NCBI RefSeq assembly: GCF_019219825.1
Contig: NZ_JAHUXH010000013.1
Coordinates: forward strand, 124,001-188,000
Direction of reading: 5' to 3'
DNA: 64,000 nt
Origin: Streptomyces sp. TRM70350
GTDB lineage: Bacteria; Actinomycetota; Actinomycetes; Streptomycetales; Streptomycetaceae
Made by a program: the position numbers and the translations under genes. Shown piece after piece: positions 51,960-61,162 of this stretch; position 1 is the first letter of the stretch; every line of letters starts with the position of its first letter. The notes below the pieces were generated by a model, which was given only the letters and a program-made list of their open reading frames with translations, did not search any database and was not told the DNA's origin.

Positions 51960-52482
51960 ACGCACTAGACTGGACACGGGCCTGCGGGAGCCTCCCCCGT
52001 CCGGGCGAAATGGGGGCGAGGCCACCGGTCCGTCCACCGGTCGACCGCGGGAAAGCGGCTGCAAACACCACCTGATCTGCGACGAGAAGGGCACCCCGTT
52101 CAAGCTCATCGCCACCGCGACCAACGTCAACCACATCACACAGACCCTGGCCCTGGTCGACGGCATCCCGCCCGTTGCAGGCAAGCCTGGACGACCGCGC
52201 AAGCGCCCCGACGCGCGTTCGGCGACAAGGCAAACGACAGCAACCTCAACCGGCGTGAGCTGCGCAGGGCGCCGGATACTGTCGATCATCTCCCGTAAGG
52301 GCGCTCCGAACATCAAGGCCTTGGCAAGCTTCGCTACGTCGTCGAGCAGACCTTCTCGTTCCTGCACGACTTCAAGCGCCTGCCTGGCCGCTGGGAAAAG
52401 ACGCCTCGACCTGCACTACGCCTTCGTCTCACTCGCTTGGGCCTCGTTTGCTGGAGACGCCTCAACAAGACCTACTCGTGAT
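51960..52482 (+). pseudogene. IS5-family transposase relic, heavily frameshifted
   Basis: C-terminal part of a DDE transposase in pieces: GCKHHLICDEKGTPFKLIAT and ALVDGIPPVAGKPGRPRKRP in one frame, FGDKANDSNLNRREL in another, ILSIISRKGAPNIK, then GKLRYVVEQTFSFLHDFKRL, RLDLHYAFVSLAW and GLVCWRRLNKTYS-stop, each requiring a frame change. The order matches IS5-group transposases of Streptomyces. The N-terminal half and clear terminal inverted repeats were not found, so it is immobile. Confidence 0.8.
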
Positions 52483-52562
52483 CGTCCACGAGCTCTTAGA
52501 TCACGAAAGTTGGTGCTTGCCGGACCACCAGGGGCCAGCGCCGCTGGGGCAGCTCCGCGAAA

Positions 52563-53231
52563 TCAGACCGTAGGAACCTCGACGGGCAGATCGGCTTGGG
52601 AGGCGCACCCCGCTTTGCTGGCAACTGCTCGGGATATCGAGTTGAGGATCACCATCCTATCCCTGGGGTCGCGAGACCCGAATGAAGGTGAGAACATTTC
52701 CGCCTTGACGTACGGCGTGTCACCGATGAATGACTCTTCTGTTCCGCTGGTTGTGCATTCGAAGTAGAGGTCAGCTCCATTTTTTCCGACGGCTGCGTAG
52801 CTCCCGAGAGGAAAGGGAACCAGATTATTGGTTGCTTCCTCCAGCGGTTCGGGGTGCTGTTTTGCGGCGAGGAACTGGATCTCGATGATTGGAAAGTCGT
52901 TCTCGCCGCTGGTTTTGTAGATACTGCACTTGCTCCGCTGGGTCGGCTCGTCATGTAGATGCTTTACGGCCCTTGTTGTGGAAAATTCCTTAGGCTCGCT
53001 TGCCTCATTTTTCCCAGAGAGTTCGGAGAACCGCTTGGTGCCGGAAATCCGCTCCAGTGCGGTCCTCGCATTCGTGTCCAGGGTCCCATCACAGATCTGC
53101 TGCGCGGACACTCCTGCAGGCTCCTCCCCTGACGAACCGGTGCAGCCGCACACGAGCAGTGCCACGCCCATGGCAAGAAGAAACCCTTGGCACTTGGGCG
53201 CAGAGGCCCGATGGATTGCTGTCCTTTTCAT
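52563..53231 (-). CDS. Hypothetical lipoprotein (possible immunity or accessory protein)
   Basis: Lipoprotein of 222 residues with a basic N-terminus (MKRTAIHRASAPKCQ), a hydrophobic core and lipobox LVCGC (Cys30). Mature part of ordinary mixed composition with a NSISRAVASKAGC end; resembles DUF3558-like lipoproteins in style, but I cannot name the family. It starts 13 bases after the stop of the DUF6571-type gene, so the two are co-transcribed. A cell-surface lipoprotein after a secreted effector-like gene could be an immunity protein; inference only. GC content is lower than in neighbours. Confidence 0.75.
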   Translation of the reverse strand: MKRTAIHRASAPKCQGFLLAMGVALLVCGCTGSSGEEPAGVSAQQICDGTLDTNARTALERISGTKRFSELSGKNEASEPKEFSTTRAVKHLHDEPTQRSKCSIYKTSGENDFPIIEIQFLAAKQHPEPLEEATNNLVPFPLGSYAAVGKNGADLYFECTTSGTEESFIGDTPYVKAEMFSPSFGSRDPRDRMVILNSISRAVASKAGCASQADLPVEVPTV

Positions 53232-53244
53232 TGCTTGATGCGTC

Positions 53245-55518
53245 TCAATCCTTGTACGGGGACCTGCCCCGGAAGTCGTCCTCCGCCGAGCCCGTTGCCG
53301 CGTAGAGTGTCTTGAGCTCCTGAGTGACCTGCTGGGAGTCAGCCTTTCCGCCGGCCTCCTGGTACTTCGAGAAGTAGCTTTCGTAGCTCATCCCCAGGTC
53401 GTTGACGCCTTTGTCGTAGAACTCCTGACTGGTGAGCTGCGCCTTCTCCTCAGGTTTCTGCCCTGCACCGTCGACCGCCTTGTCGATCTCATGACCGATG
53501 AATGTATTCACTACCTGCCCACCAAAGTCAGCCGCGATCGGTGCGATGGCTACGCCCGCAGCGGTCGATCCTGGTATCGGTAGCGCGGCGACACCGACAC
53601 CCACTGCTGTCCCCACAATCAGCTTCCCCCAGTCCGCAGACCTTCCGAGGGACTTGTTTGCTGCTTCGGATTCGGCGCCGTAATCAGCCGCCGCCTGCTG
53701 AACACGTGCGTGGTCGAGAATGCCCCTCGCCTCTGCCTCCATCGAAAGAGCGTCCACGCCGTGATCGTAGTTCGTGGCGTTCGTGGGCGGATTCGCGTCC
53801 AAGAGGCTGGCTGTGTATAGGTGCTGAGCGGACGCAACGATGCCATGCGAAGTCTCGTTCTGGCCGAGCACGCTCAAGAAATTGATGGCTCCTCTGTTCC
53901 CGAACTCTGCGCGCTGTCCTCCGTATGCGGCAGGGAAGTCGCCAGCGTCACGTGCGCTGTCTCCCAGGCCGGACAGGGCGTAGTCGATATCGTCGATGTA
54001 TGCGCCGGCCATCTTGCCCATGCTCTCAGCCATTTCGGGCTGGTCGTGCAGCATCTTGGGACCGTCTTCACTGCCATAGAGGTATGCCACTTGTTCCATC
54101 ACTGCAGCCGTCGCGGCAGTGCGCTGCTCGCCGCCGATTTTGACGGCGTCTGCACTCACGTCGTAGGGGTAACCGGTTGTGGCGGCCTCAAGCGCATGGC
54201 CGAGTGACTTGCGACCTGCGATGTAGTCGTCGTCACCCTCCAGTGTCGTATCGGAAACCCAGACGCGTTCCTTGGTCAGATACTTAAGGTGCTCGTTGAC
54301 TTCTGAATCCTTGTCGACTAGCTCGCCCTTACCGTCCGGCTGGGCGAAGAACTCCGTCGAGGCTCCCGGGTTGTGCCCGAGTGCCTCCAAGAACCCGGTC
54401 ACAGGGTCGCGGCCCCGGTCGTTCTTGTAGCCCCAGTAGTTGAGATCGCCCTGGTTGGCATTGTTGACCCACAGATTAATGCCCTCGCCGTTGACCTGTT
54501 TGTCGAATGCCAGCAGCTTGCCGCCATAGTCGTTGAGGAACTGGTCGTCGTAGTCGCCGAAGCGCATTAGGTTGCTCATGACAGCGAATGCCGTGGGGTT
54601 GCTCGCATCGTCGATACCTAGCTGGTCCTGGCCGATCGCAACCATGTTGCGCTTCCAGCTCGCCATCTTGTCGCTGTCAGAGAGCGTGGCCTGTCCGATC
54701 GTGATCCCGAGGTTCTTCTGGAGCTGTTTGGCTTGCTCACCGCGCTTGGGGTCGTACGTAGCTTGAAAGGGATCAGCGATGCCTGCGTAGAACGTGAGGA
54801 GCTTCCTGGGGCCGACCTCAGTGGCGAACTTCTCGGAGAAAAGAGGATCGTTCTTGTACATGGCCAGGGCGGAGTTTAGTGTGGCCAGTTCGGTGTTCGT
54901 GACGTCGTGCGGATCTTTCTTGAGAATTCTCGCCATCGCCTCGGCATCGGCGATGGCCTTAGCGGCGGCGTTGCGGTCCTTATAGTTGGCGTCCGAGAAG
55001 CCCATCTTGCTTTGATCCGCGATCGCTTTGAGGACGGTGCTGGCGGAACTGTCGCTCTCGGTCGCCTTGTCGAGGATCTTCAGGATCTCGTCGCGGAGCG
55101 CGGTGATGTCGGCGGTGTTGTCGGGTTCGTTTCCGGTGCGCGCCTGCGGAGGAATGCTCGACGTGACCGTGAAGCCATCACCGGAGGGGAAGACGGTGAG
55201 GCTCTTCTTCCTGCCGTTCTCGACGGCGGTGGTGAGCTGCTGGTGGTAGTCCCTCAGTTCGCCCAGTGTGTCACTGAGGATCCTGTGAATGGTGTTGGCC
55301 TGGGTATGGGCGTCTGCGAACTCACCGGCGGTCTTGCCGATGAACTCCTTGGTGACCTGATGATTCAAGCCGGCCCAGTTGGCTTTGTTGGCGGCCTGAT
55401 GCAGTTCGTCCTCGGCGTCCTTCTTCAACTGCTCGAGGTTCTTGACCAGCGTCGACCAGTCTGTGACGGCATCGTCGAGCAGCTTGAAGTTGGCGTGGAA
55501 CAGAGCGTCGAAGTTCAT
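53245..55518 (-). CDS. DUF6571-type WXG-like protein, candidate type VII secreted effector
   Basis: Protein of 757 residues. N-terminal about 100 residues are helical (FKLLDDAVTDWSTLVKNLEQ) with NWAGLN, a WXG-type turn, and a coiled region, like LXG/WXG100-type type VII targeting domains. The middle (about 230-600) reads like DUF6571 (NLMRFGDYDDQFLNDYGGKLLAFD; NYWGYKNDRGRDPVTGFLEALG). A hydrophobic Ala/Gly-rich segment at about 640-675 (LIVGTAVGVGVAALPIPGSTAAGVAIAPIAADFGGQ) could insert into membranes. No signal peptide. GC and codon use differ from the core genes. Flanked by a small helical partner and a lipoprotein. Role as secreted toxin or colony-interaction factor is inferred. Confidence 0.75.
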   Translation of the reverse strand: MNFDALFHANFKLLDDAVTDWSTLVKNLEQLKKDAEDELHQAANKANWAGLNHQVTKEFIGKTAGEFADAHTQANTIHRILSDTLGELRDYHQQLTTAVENGRKKSLTVFPSGDGFTVTSSIPPQARTGNEPDNTADITALRDEILKILDKATESDSSASTVLKAIADQSKMGFSDANYKDRNAAAKAIADAEAMARILKKDPHDVTNTELATLNSALAMYKNDPLFSEKFATEVGPRKLLTFYAGIADPFQATYDPKRGEQAKQLQKNLGITIGQATLSDSDKMASWKRNMVAIGQDQLGIDDASNPTAFAVMSNLMRFGDYDDQFLNDYGGKLLAFDKQVNGEGINLWVNNANQGDLNYWGYKNDRGRDPVTGFLEALGHNPGASTEFFAQPDGKGELVDKDSEVNEHLKYLTKERVWVSDTTLEGDDDYIAGRKSLGHALEAATTGYPYDVSADAVKIGGEQRTAATAAVMEQVAYLYGSEDGPKMLHDQPEMAESMGKMAGAYIDDIDYALSGLGDSARDAGDFPAAYGGQRAEFGNRGAINFLSVLGQNETSHGIVASAQHLYTASLLDANPPTNATNYDHGVDALSMEAEARGILDHARVQQAAADYGAESEAANKSLGRSADWGKLIVGTAVGVGVAALPIPGSTAAGVAIAPIAADFGGQVVNTFIGHEIDKAVDGAGQKPEEKAQLTSQEFYDKGVNDLGMSYESYFSKYQEAGGKADSQQVTQELKTLYAATGSAEDDFRGRSPYKD

Positions 55519-55615
55519 GCGGCGTCATCCCTGGAGTTCACGGAGCGGTCGAGGAGATGGGGGGGAGGGCAGCTGAACGGTGAGGCGGTTGTGCCCCCGC
55601 TTCTTGAGCTGCTCC

Positions 55616-56137
55616 CTACTCCTTCTTCTTGCTCTGCTCTCCATAGACGGAGTTCGGTTCGCCCGGCGCACCGACCCGTTCGTCGAACCCGGCGTCCAGG
55701 ACGGCGATGCTGCTCGTCTGCCGTGCGATGTAGTCATCGTCCCCAGCGTGCACGTTCTTGGTGACGTGCATGTGGTTCGCGATGTGCGCGCACGCATCCA
55801 TGAGGGACTTGAGCTGCTCTTCCCATCGGGTCGACACATGCTGGAGTCCGGCCCCCAGTGCGAAACCTTGCTTCGACAGGTCCGCTGCCGCGGAGTCGCT
55901 GCCGACGACGGCGACGCGGGCCTTGTCCCACAGCTCGTTGTACAGGGTGTGCGCAGACTTGCCGATTGTGGCCAGATCCTTCTGGCTGGCCTTCAGGACG
56001 CCGAACTGACTGGGCACCACAAACGGACCGTACGTGCCGCCACTGCCTGCATCAACACTGTTCAGCTGCATCTGAGCCGAATCCTGGCGTCGCTGCAGCG
56101 CGTCGGACTTGAGCTGTTCCCACTCGTCCCATGCCAT
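55616..56137 (-). CDS. Small helical ESX-like partner protein
   Basis: Protein of 173 residues; GGGGAAGG precedes the ATG (MAWDEWEQLKSDAL). Predominantly helical with an Esx/WXG-like pattern, including GFALGAGLQHVSTRWEEQLKSLMDACAHIANHM; ends with a Lys/Glu tail. First gene of the minus-strand cassette with the DUF6571-type protein, 97 bases apart. Likely a co-secreted partner or chaperone; family not recognised. Confidence 0.72.
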   Translation of the reverse strand: MAWDEWEQLKSDALQRRQDSAQMQLNSVDAGSGGTYGPFVVPSQFGVLKASQKDLATIGKSAHTLYNELWDKARVAVVGSDSAAADLSKQGFALGAGLQHVSTRWEEQLKSLMDACAHIANHMHVTKNVHAGDDDYIARQTSSIAVLDAGFDERVGAPGEPNSVYGEQSKKKE

Positions 56138-56652
56138 GGATACCTTCCCCGTGTGCGGACCGCTGGCGCCTGTGACCGTCGGACGACGTTCCTCTGGTGT
56201 CCGGATCTGCGAGACAAGCTAGCAACTCGCGGGAACAAACCATGCAGTTGCGGTCCGAAGTGTGTGGGTTGCGGACGTGAAGTCCTGGAGGAGACGCGCC
56301 TGTTTCCGTCAACCTGTGGTTGCGACCAAGCGTGAGTCTGCCTGTGCAGACGAATGTCCGTGGCGTATGGGACTTGGCTGCCCTTCGTCAAGTTGCGTAG
56401 GTTTGATTAGGGCTTCTCGGCAGCGCTACGTCGCGGCCGTCAACCTGCAACCGTTCACGCCGATCACAAGTAGGGCAAACCCTGGCGTTCTATGGCAGTG
56501 CAACTCGGTCGCTGTGCTTCCCAGTTGGGGTGCCTGCGTAGAGTTGATAACAGTGGTGTACACGGGCTGACACTGACTACGCTGTGCGATTGCACACTGA
56601 GGCTCAAGCAGGCCCAGTAGACGGGCATACGGGGAAACGGGGTGGGAGCGTC
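56138..56652. promoter_or_regulatory. Divergent region of the effector cassette and esp/esx run
   Basis: About 515 bp of lower-GC sequence with no supported gene. It must contain promoters in both directions. Near 56544 TTGATA and a GC-poor stretch (GTTGATAACAGTGGTGTACA) could be promoter parts for the plus-strand run, but spacing is not convincing. GGGAG lies just before the ATG at 56653. Confidence 0.4.
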
Positions 56653-57099
56653 ATGCTTCCTGCGGACATGGTGGGAGGAGCGTCGGCCTCCAGGGCAGCG
56701 AACCTGGAGGCCAGTGGCGAGGCCTTGACCACGTTCATGAAGCGAGTGGACGCGGTCCTCAAAGACCTTGAAGCGTCGGCCGGCAGCCCTAGCAAGGTGG
56801 GTTCGCAGACAATCAAGCCGACGTCGTTGAGTAGCGGGCAGCACACGGTCTTTCCTGAGGCGCAGAGCCTGTACTTGCAGTACAACCGGGTCCACCAAGA
56901 GCTGACGTCCCTGTCCAAGACCCTACACCTGCAGATCGAGGCGATCGGCATCGCTGTCAAGGGGGCTCACATCGGCTTCGGGAACCTCGAGGAGGAGCAG
57001 CGTCGGCGCTTCCATGAGATCCAGGTGGAGATCAGGGAAATCCAGAACGCGAATGACGGCAAGCGCCACGCCAACGGCGCCGACACCGGGAAGTTCTGA
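56653..57099 (+). CDS. Helical Esp-like protein of the ESX locus
   Basis: Protein of 148 residues (MLPADMVGGASASRAANLEA start, GGGAG upstream). Almost entirely alpha-helical with heptad-like spacing (LQYNRVHQELTSLSKTLHLQI), as in Esx/EspC-like secreted proteins; no WXG. Its stop lies 2 bases before the next gene, so they are coupled. Probably a secreted partner or chaperone for the EspB/PPE-like protein; unproven. Confidence 0.75.
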   Translation: MLPADMVGGASASRAANLEASGEALTTFMKRVDAVLKDLEASAGSPSKVGSQTIKPTSLSSGQHTVFPEAQSLYLQYNRVHQELTSLSKTLHLQIEAIGIAVKGAHIGFGNLEEEQRRRFHEIQVEIREIQNANDGKRHANGADTGKF

Positions 57100-57101
57100 C
57101 G

Positions 57102-58880
57102 ATGACCGATGAGCACAAGGTCGATCTGGACCGCGTCCGTCAGCAGAACTCATTTGCGGACATCGCCCGGAGTGTTGAGGATCCGCAGGACGGCGGGTTG
57201 TTGACCCGGCTCGTGAACGCCAGTCTGCATGCGGTGGTCGGAGCCACCCCTGCGGGGCAGGCCGTGCACCGCAGTACGGACTTCGGTGCGACCAACCTCG
57301 GTCTCAACCAGTTGATCGACCTGGTTGAAAGAACGAACCCGGAGGACTTGGAGTCCTCCGGTAAGGCTCTTTGGGATGCGCGCGATGCCATCAAGGCTGC
57401 AGCGAAGGAGCTCGACGGCCACATCGGGAATGTTCGATGGGTCGGAGAGTCGGGCGTAGCTTTCCGTAGATGGGGCCGTTCGCTCGTCGTGAGCACCGAG
57501 GACCTCAGCGAATTCGCGGGAGCGGCGGGCGACCAGATCACCGCCGCCGCCGAGGGTCTCGCGTCAGTGCGTAAAGCGATGCCGTCACGTGACACGCAAC
57601 CGGACCGGAAACGACCCGAACATTTCACCGAGGCCGAGAAGGCCGCGGACAAAGAGGAGTACGCCGACGCCGTACGGGTGGAGAAGGATCGGCAGGAGGC
57701 GATCAATCAGATGAATCGGCTGGCGTCGTACTACGCGGTCTCGGGTCAGCAGCTTGAGGCTTTGCCAGTCCCTAAGTTCGAGAGCATGCCTGATGTTGGC
57801 GTGCCTCAGCCGGCCAAGTATTGGGCTGGGCCGGATGGGACCGCATCGGAACGTTCTCAGGGAGCTGCCTCGTGGACCGTTGCGGACGCTCAGGCGTCGG
57901 CGCAGTCAGCAGGTCAGGTCCGCGTACCTGGTACAGGCGAGACACCAGTACAGTCGACGGGCATTACGGGGCGAGCCACGTACCCGGACGAGCCTGTCGG
58001 CACGAACATCAACAGTGTCGACACGCTGCCTCCGAATACGACCACGCCGGTGACGGGCAACACTCCGCCAGTCACCGGAACGCCACCCACCAATGGCGGG
58101 CAGCCCAGCATGTTCGGGGGCGGCCACAGGCCCCCAATCCCCAAGGACCTCTCTGGCAAGACCACTGGCGGTGCAGGCGGTCTCCGCACGCCTGCGTCCG
58201 CGCAGGGGCGAGCCGGGATGACGGGCGCGTCCAGTTCCAGCTCGGGGCGTAGCGCGGGGCAAGGCCCCCTCAACCAGATGGGGCGGGCCACCTCGACCGG
58301 CCAGCCGGTCGCCCGGGGAACCGCTTCCGGATCGAGGTCGTTCTCGGTCGGCCCAGGCGTGACCGGTGGGACGCCACGGGCCAGTGGCACAGCAGCGCCG
58401 CGAGCCGCTGGTGGCCCCTCCACCGGTGCCGGCCGTGACAACGGCGTGGCCGGAGGTCGTCCCACAACTGCTGGTGGTACTCCTGCGAAGAGCGGTCCGA
58501 GGATTCCACAGGGCACAGTCATCGGTGCCGGGCCGACGGCCAACGCACGGCCAACCACTGGCCGACCCGGACAGCGTGGCGTCTTCGGCGTGCCCGAGTC
58601 CGGCGTTAGGTCCGGCACGAGCGGCAATGTGTCTCGTGGTAGTTCGGGAAGGCCCGAGGCTGTCACTGGCAGCCCGGCCTCCCGTATCTCCGCCGCCGGT
58701 GCCGAGCGCAACGGCATGACCCGCGGAGGCGCTGGTCTCGTACGCGGGCCTGGAGGTCAGGGGGAGCCCCGAGAGGTAAGGAATGCGGAGGGATCGCCGC
58801 GGACTGGCCACTCGGTCGAAGACGAGGAACCGCACTTGCCCAATAAACCGCGGCGCGACGTGCCGCCGGTCGTCAACTGA
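57102..58880 (+). CDS. EspB/PPE-like type VII substrate with Gly/Pro-rich tail
   Basis: Protein of 592 residues. The N-terminal 210 residues are helical with NVRWVGESGVAFRRWGRSL, a W-x-G turn, and helix EEYADAVRVEKDRQEAINQMNRLASYY, similar in plan to EspB or PPE proteins. The remaining 370 residues are disordered and rich in Gly, Pro, Thr, Ser and Arg, and end in RRDVPPVVN. Such substrates form surface or pore-like assemblies. Operon: helical protein (2 bases upstream), this gene, then mycosin 2 (ATG 24 bases after its stop). A mycosin adjacent suggests it is a processed substrate. Confidence 0.78.
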   Translation: MTDEHKVDLDRVRQQNSFADIARSVEDPQDGGLLTRLVNASLHAVVGATPAGQAVHRSTDFGATNLGLNQLIDLVERTNPEDLESSGKALWDARDAIKAAAKELDGHIGNVRWVGESGVAFRRWGRSLVVSTEDLSEFAGAAGDQITAAAEGLASVRKAMPSRDTQPDRKRPEHFTEAEKAADKEEYADAVRVEKDRQEAINQMNRLASYYAVSGQQLEALPVPKFESMPDVGVPQPAKYWAGPDGTASERSQGAASWTVADAQASAQSAGQVRVPGTGETPVQSTGITGRATYPDEPVGTNINSVDTLPPNTTTPVTGNTPPVTGTPPTNGGQPSMFGGGHRPPIPKDLSGKTTGGAGGLRTPASAQGRAGMTGASSSSSGRSAGQGPLNQMGRATSTGQPVARGTASGSRSFSVGPGVTGGTPRASGTAAPRAAGGPSTGAGRDNGVAGGRPTTAGGTPAKSGPRIPQGTVIGAGPTANARPTTGRPGQRGVFGVPESGVRSGTSGNVSRGSSGRPEAVTGSPASRISAAGAERNGMTRGGAGLVRGPGGQGEPREVRNAEGSPRTGHSVEDEEPHLPNKPRRDVPPVVN

Positions 58881-58904
58881 GTGCTAGCGAGGACAGACAG
58901 CGCC

Positions 58905-60209
58905 ATGAAGTCAGGGACGAGCCGACGAGCTGAGCGGGCTGCGCTCCTCGGGGCACAGCGCAGGAGACGTGTGCGTGCTGTGGGCGCGGTCGTCGGCGCC
59001 CTAACCGCGGTGAGTGTGGGGTTCACTCCGAGCGTGGCTGCCGCCGACGCCCAGTCGCAGCAGTGGTACCTGGAATCCATGCAGGCTGAGCAGATGTGGA
59101 AGGTCAGCACGGGCGAAGGAGTAAAGGTTGCCGTCATCGATTCTGGCGTGAACCCGAACACCCCCTCCCTCAAGGGCCAGGTTCTGACGGACGAGGTACC
59201 GAAGGCCGTCTCGTACCGTGCCACAAAGGACTACTCGGGCCATGGAACGAGTATGGCTGAGTTGATAGTAGGTACGGGGGCTGGCGGTGGTCTCCGAGGG
59301 CTGGCACCGGGAGCCAAGGTTGTCCCCTACCGAGCGCAGTTCGAGGGGCTTGAACCCGGGACAGCGGAGTGGGAGAAGACGCCTGATTCATGGGAGGCGC
59401 TCAGGGCGGCTGCCGACAGCGACGCAAAGATCATCAGCATGTCGTTCGGCGGCATGACCACCGAGGAGGATGAAGCTGCGATCAACTATGCCGCTTCCAA
59501 GGGCAAATTGTTGGTTGCATCTGTTGGCAACAGCGGCGGCGAGGGGAACAGCGGTCTCATCGACTATCCCGCCGCGTATCCCTATGTGATAGGGGTTTCG
59601 GCAGTCGACGCATCAGGCAAGGTCTCGAAGTTCTCCTCGTCCGGAAGCTATGTCGACCTTGCGGCTCCCGGACAGGACTTTCCTGGATGGTGCGACGCCA
59701 CGTTCCGCTCATATTGCGACCGTGACGGTACGAGCCCGGCGACCGCCATTGCCGCAGCATCCGCTGCCCTGATTTGGTCCGCACACCCTGACTGGACGGT
59801 GAACCAGGTCACCAGAGCCCTCATCGACACGGCCGGGCGTACTTGGTCCAAGGACAACCCGAGCAAGTACCTCGGCTACGGGATCGTCCGTCCGCGCGTG
59901 GTGCTTGAAAACGCTGACTACGACCCTGGTGCTGCGGACTCCGACCCTCTCGCTGAGGAGAACGGCGGTGACCTGCTGGCCAAGTCCGGGGCGTCCTCGT
60001 CCGCCGCATCTTCTTCACCTTCTGCCGCTGCATCGACCTCATCACAGGCTCCGGAAAAGGGCTCGATCGGTGGCACGTCGGCGGCAGGATCAAGCGCGGA
60101 ATCCGGCGACGACAGCAGCACCTTGTGGATCGCCCTGGGCGCCGCAGCCGCAGTGATCGTGATCGGCGGCGCCGGTGCGGCCGTCCTCCGGGCACGTCGT
60201 GCGAGGTGA
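58905..60209 (+). CDS. Mycosin 2: second ESX-associated S8 serine protease
   Basis: Subtilisin-like protease of about 434 residues. The ATG at 58905 has GAGGACAG upstream; a GTG at 58881 lacks a ribosome-binding site. Signal peptide about residues 22-48 (AVGAVVGALTAVSVGF, AAADA). Catalytic Asp79 (AVIDSGVN), His113 (GHGTSMAEL), Asn209 (VGNSGG) and Ser277 (DGTSPATAIAAA), so it should be active although the motif differs from GTSMATP. A low-complexity Ser/Ala/Thr/Glu linker leads to a C-terminal membrane helix (LWIALGAAAAVIVIGGAGAAVL) and a basic end. Its place next to EspB-like and Esx genes points to substrate processing, distinct from mycosin 1. Confidence 0.92.
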   Translation: MKSGTSRRAERAALLGAQRRRRVRAVGAVVGALTAVSVGFTPSVAAADAQSQQWYLESMQAEQMWKVSTGEGVKVAVIDSGVNPNTPSLKGQVLTDEVPKAVSYRATKDYSGHGTSMAELIVGTGAGGGLRGLAPGAKVVPYRAQFEGLEPGTAEWEKTPDSWEALRAAADSDAKIISMSFGGMTTEEDEAAINYAASKGKLLVASVGNSGGEGNSGLIDYPAAYPYVIGVSAVDASGKVSKFSSSGSYVDLAAPGQDFPGWCDATFRSYCDRDGTSPATAIAAASAALIWSAHPDWTVNQVTRALIDTAGRTWSKDNPSKYLGYGIVRPRVVLENADYDPGAADSDPLAEENGGDLLAKSGASSSAASSSPSAAASTSSQAPEKGSIGGTSAAGSSAESGDDSSTLWIALGAAAAVIVIGGAGAAVLRARRAR

Positions 60210-60346
60210 CGGGACCGGCCGCCCCCAGAAAAGTGGCCAGACGCCTCATGGGCTACTGGGCACAGCCTCAACAGCGTCATCACCCTGTCGAGGCGATGAC
60301 GCGGACCAATCGACCGGACAACAGACAGTGGAAGGGATGCCTGGTC

Positions 60347-60697
60347 ATGTCTATGGACCAGAAGCTCGAAGATGCAGCAGTAGTCAGGCTGCAGAAGCAG
60401 ATGTACGAGAAGTACGAGAACATCCGAAAGCGGGTCCACAAGCTCCAGGGCGTCATCGACAGCCTCGAAGGCGGCCAGTGGCAGGGCATCGGTCGTGCCG
60501 AGTTCGACCGGAAGCAGGCTGAGATCAACCAGTCGCTGATCAAGATCGGCAACATTCTCGGTGAGGTCATGGAAGCCATGACCACGGCACGCAACATCAA
60601 GGATTCCAAAGAGGACGAGGTGCGCGCGGCGGTCAGCCGGATCAACATCCAGGACGGTGCTCCCACGGTTCCGCCGTCTGCTTTCAACTCGATGTGA
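60347..60697 (+). CDS. esxB: EsxB-like WXG100 protein
   Basis: Small secreted WXG100 protein, 116 residues. ATG at 60347 with GGAAGGGA about 9 bases upstream. Two helices joined by the GGQWQGIGRAEF turn (WQG); the C-terminus has the RINIQDG region, where a secretion signal motif (Y-x-x-x-D/E type) is normally expected but not clearly present. It pairs with the following EsxA-like protein; which partner is CFP-10-like and which ESAT-6-like is assigned by order and length only. Confidence 0.9.
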   Translation: MSMDQKLEDAAVVRLQKQMYEKYENIRKRVHKLQGVIDSLEGGQWQGIGRAEFDRKQAEINQSLIKIGNILGEVMEAMTTARNIKDSKEDEVRAAVSRINIQDGAPTVPPSAFNSM

Positions 60698-60793
60698 GCG
60701 CCCTGAACGAAGGCCTTTGGTTCAGGGCATCGAGCACGACAGTTGACAGTTACAGCACATCACCGGCACACGATCGAGACGAGGTAGGCAGGC

Positions 60794-61093
60794 ATGAGCC
60801 GTAACAACGACGGGCTTTCCGTCTCTTATGACGCGCTGGACTTCGCCGCCACCAACATCGGCAACGAGGCGAAGCTGCTGGAGCAGGACCTTCAGGAGCT
60901 CCGGAAGATGGTCGAGAGCAGCCAGCAGTACTGGGCGGGCGTGTCCCAGGAGGAGTACCGCCAGAAGCTGGCCCGTTGGGACAGGGAAGCCAACGACATC
61001 CACCAGGCCCTGATGGGCATCGGCCAGGTCGTCGGGCAGGCCGGTGGTACGTACATGGAAGGCGACAAGAGGGCCGCCAGCTACTTCATGTAG
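60794..61093 (+). CDS. esxA: EsxA-like WXG100 protein
   Basis: WXG100 protein, 99 residues: YWAGVSQEEYRQKL contains the WAG turn, between helices EAKLLEQDLQELRKMVESSQ and DREANDIHQALMGIG. ATG at 60794 preceded by GAGGTAGGCAGGC. It forms the secreted heterodimer with EsxB. Ends 31 bases before a strong terminator, so the Esp/EsxBA run stops here. Confidence 0.92.
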   Translation: MSRNNDGLSVSYDALDFAATNIGNEAKLLEQDLQELRKMVESSQQYWAGVSQEEYRQKLARWDREANDIHQALMGIGQVVGQAGGTYMEGDKRAASYFM

Positions 61094-61124
61094 GACAGTC
61101 GGTTCTCAAAGCAGTTCAGCAGTC

Positions 61125-61157
61125 CAGGGTGGGCGCGCGCGGGAGACGCCCACCCTG
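61125..61157 (+). terminator. Terminator after esxBA
   Basis: CAGGGTGGGCG (61125-61135) pairs perfectly with CGCCCACCCTG (61147-61157), 11-bp stem, 11-base loop, 31 bases after the esxA stop. Confidence 0.8.
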
Positions 61158-61162
61158 CTGTT

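Larger units (their letters stand above)
51701..52562. other. Decayed stretch between mycosin 1 region and the DUF6571 cassette
   Basis: About 860 bp without an intact gene apart from the 33-residue ORF. It holds the IS5-type transposase relic at 51960-52482; the rest shows no recognisable coding sequence on either strand. Confidence 0.55.

Noticed and set aside
56262..56570. Plus-strand ORF in the divergent region
   Set aside because: No ribosome-binding site, no similarity, Cys/Ser/Arg-rich composition typical of a chance frame.
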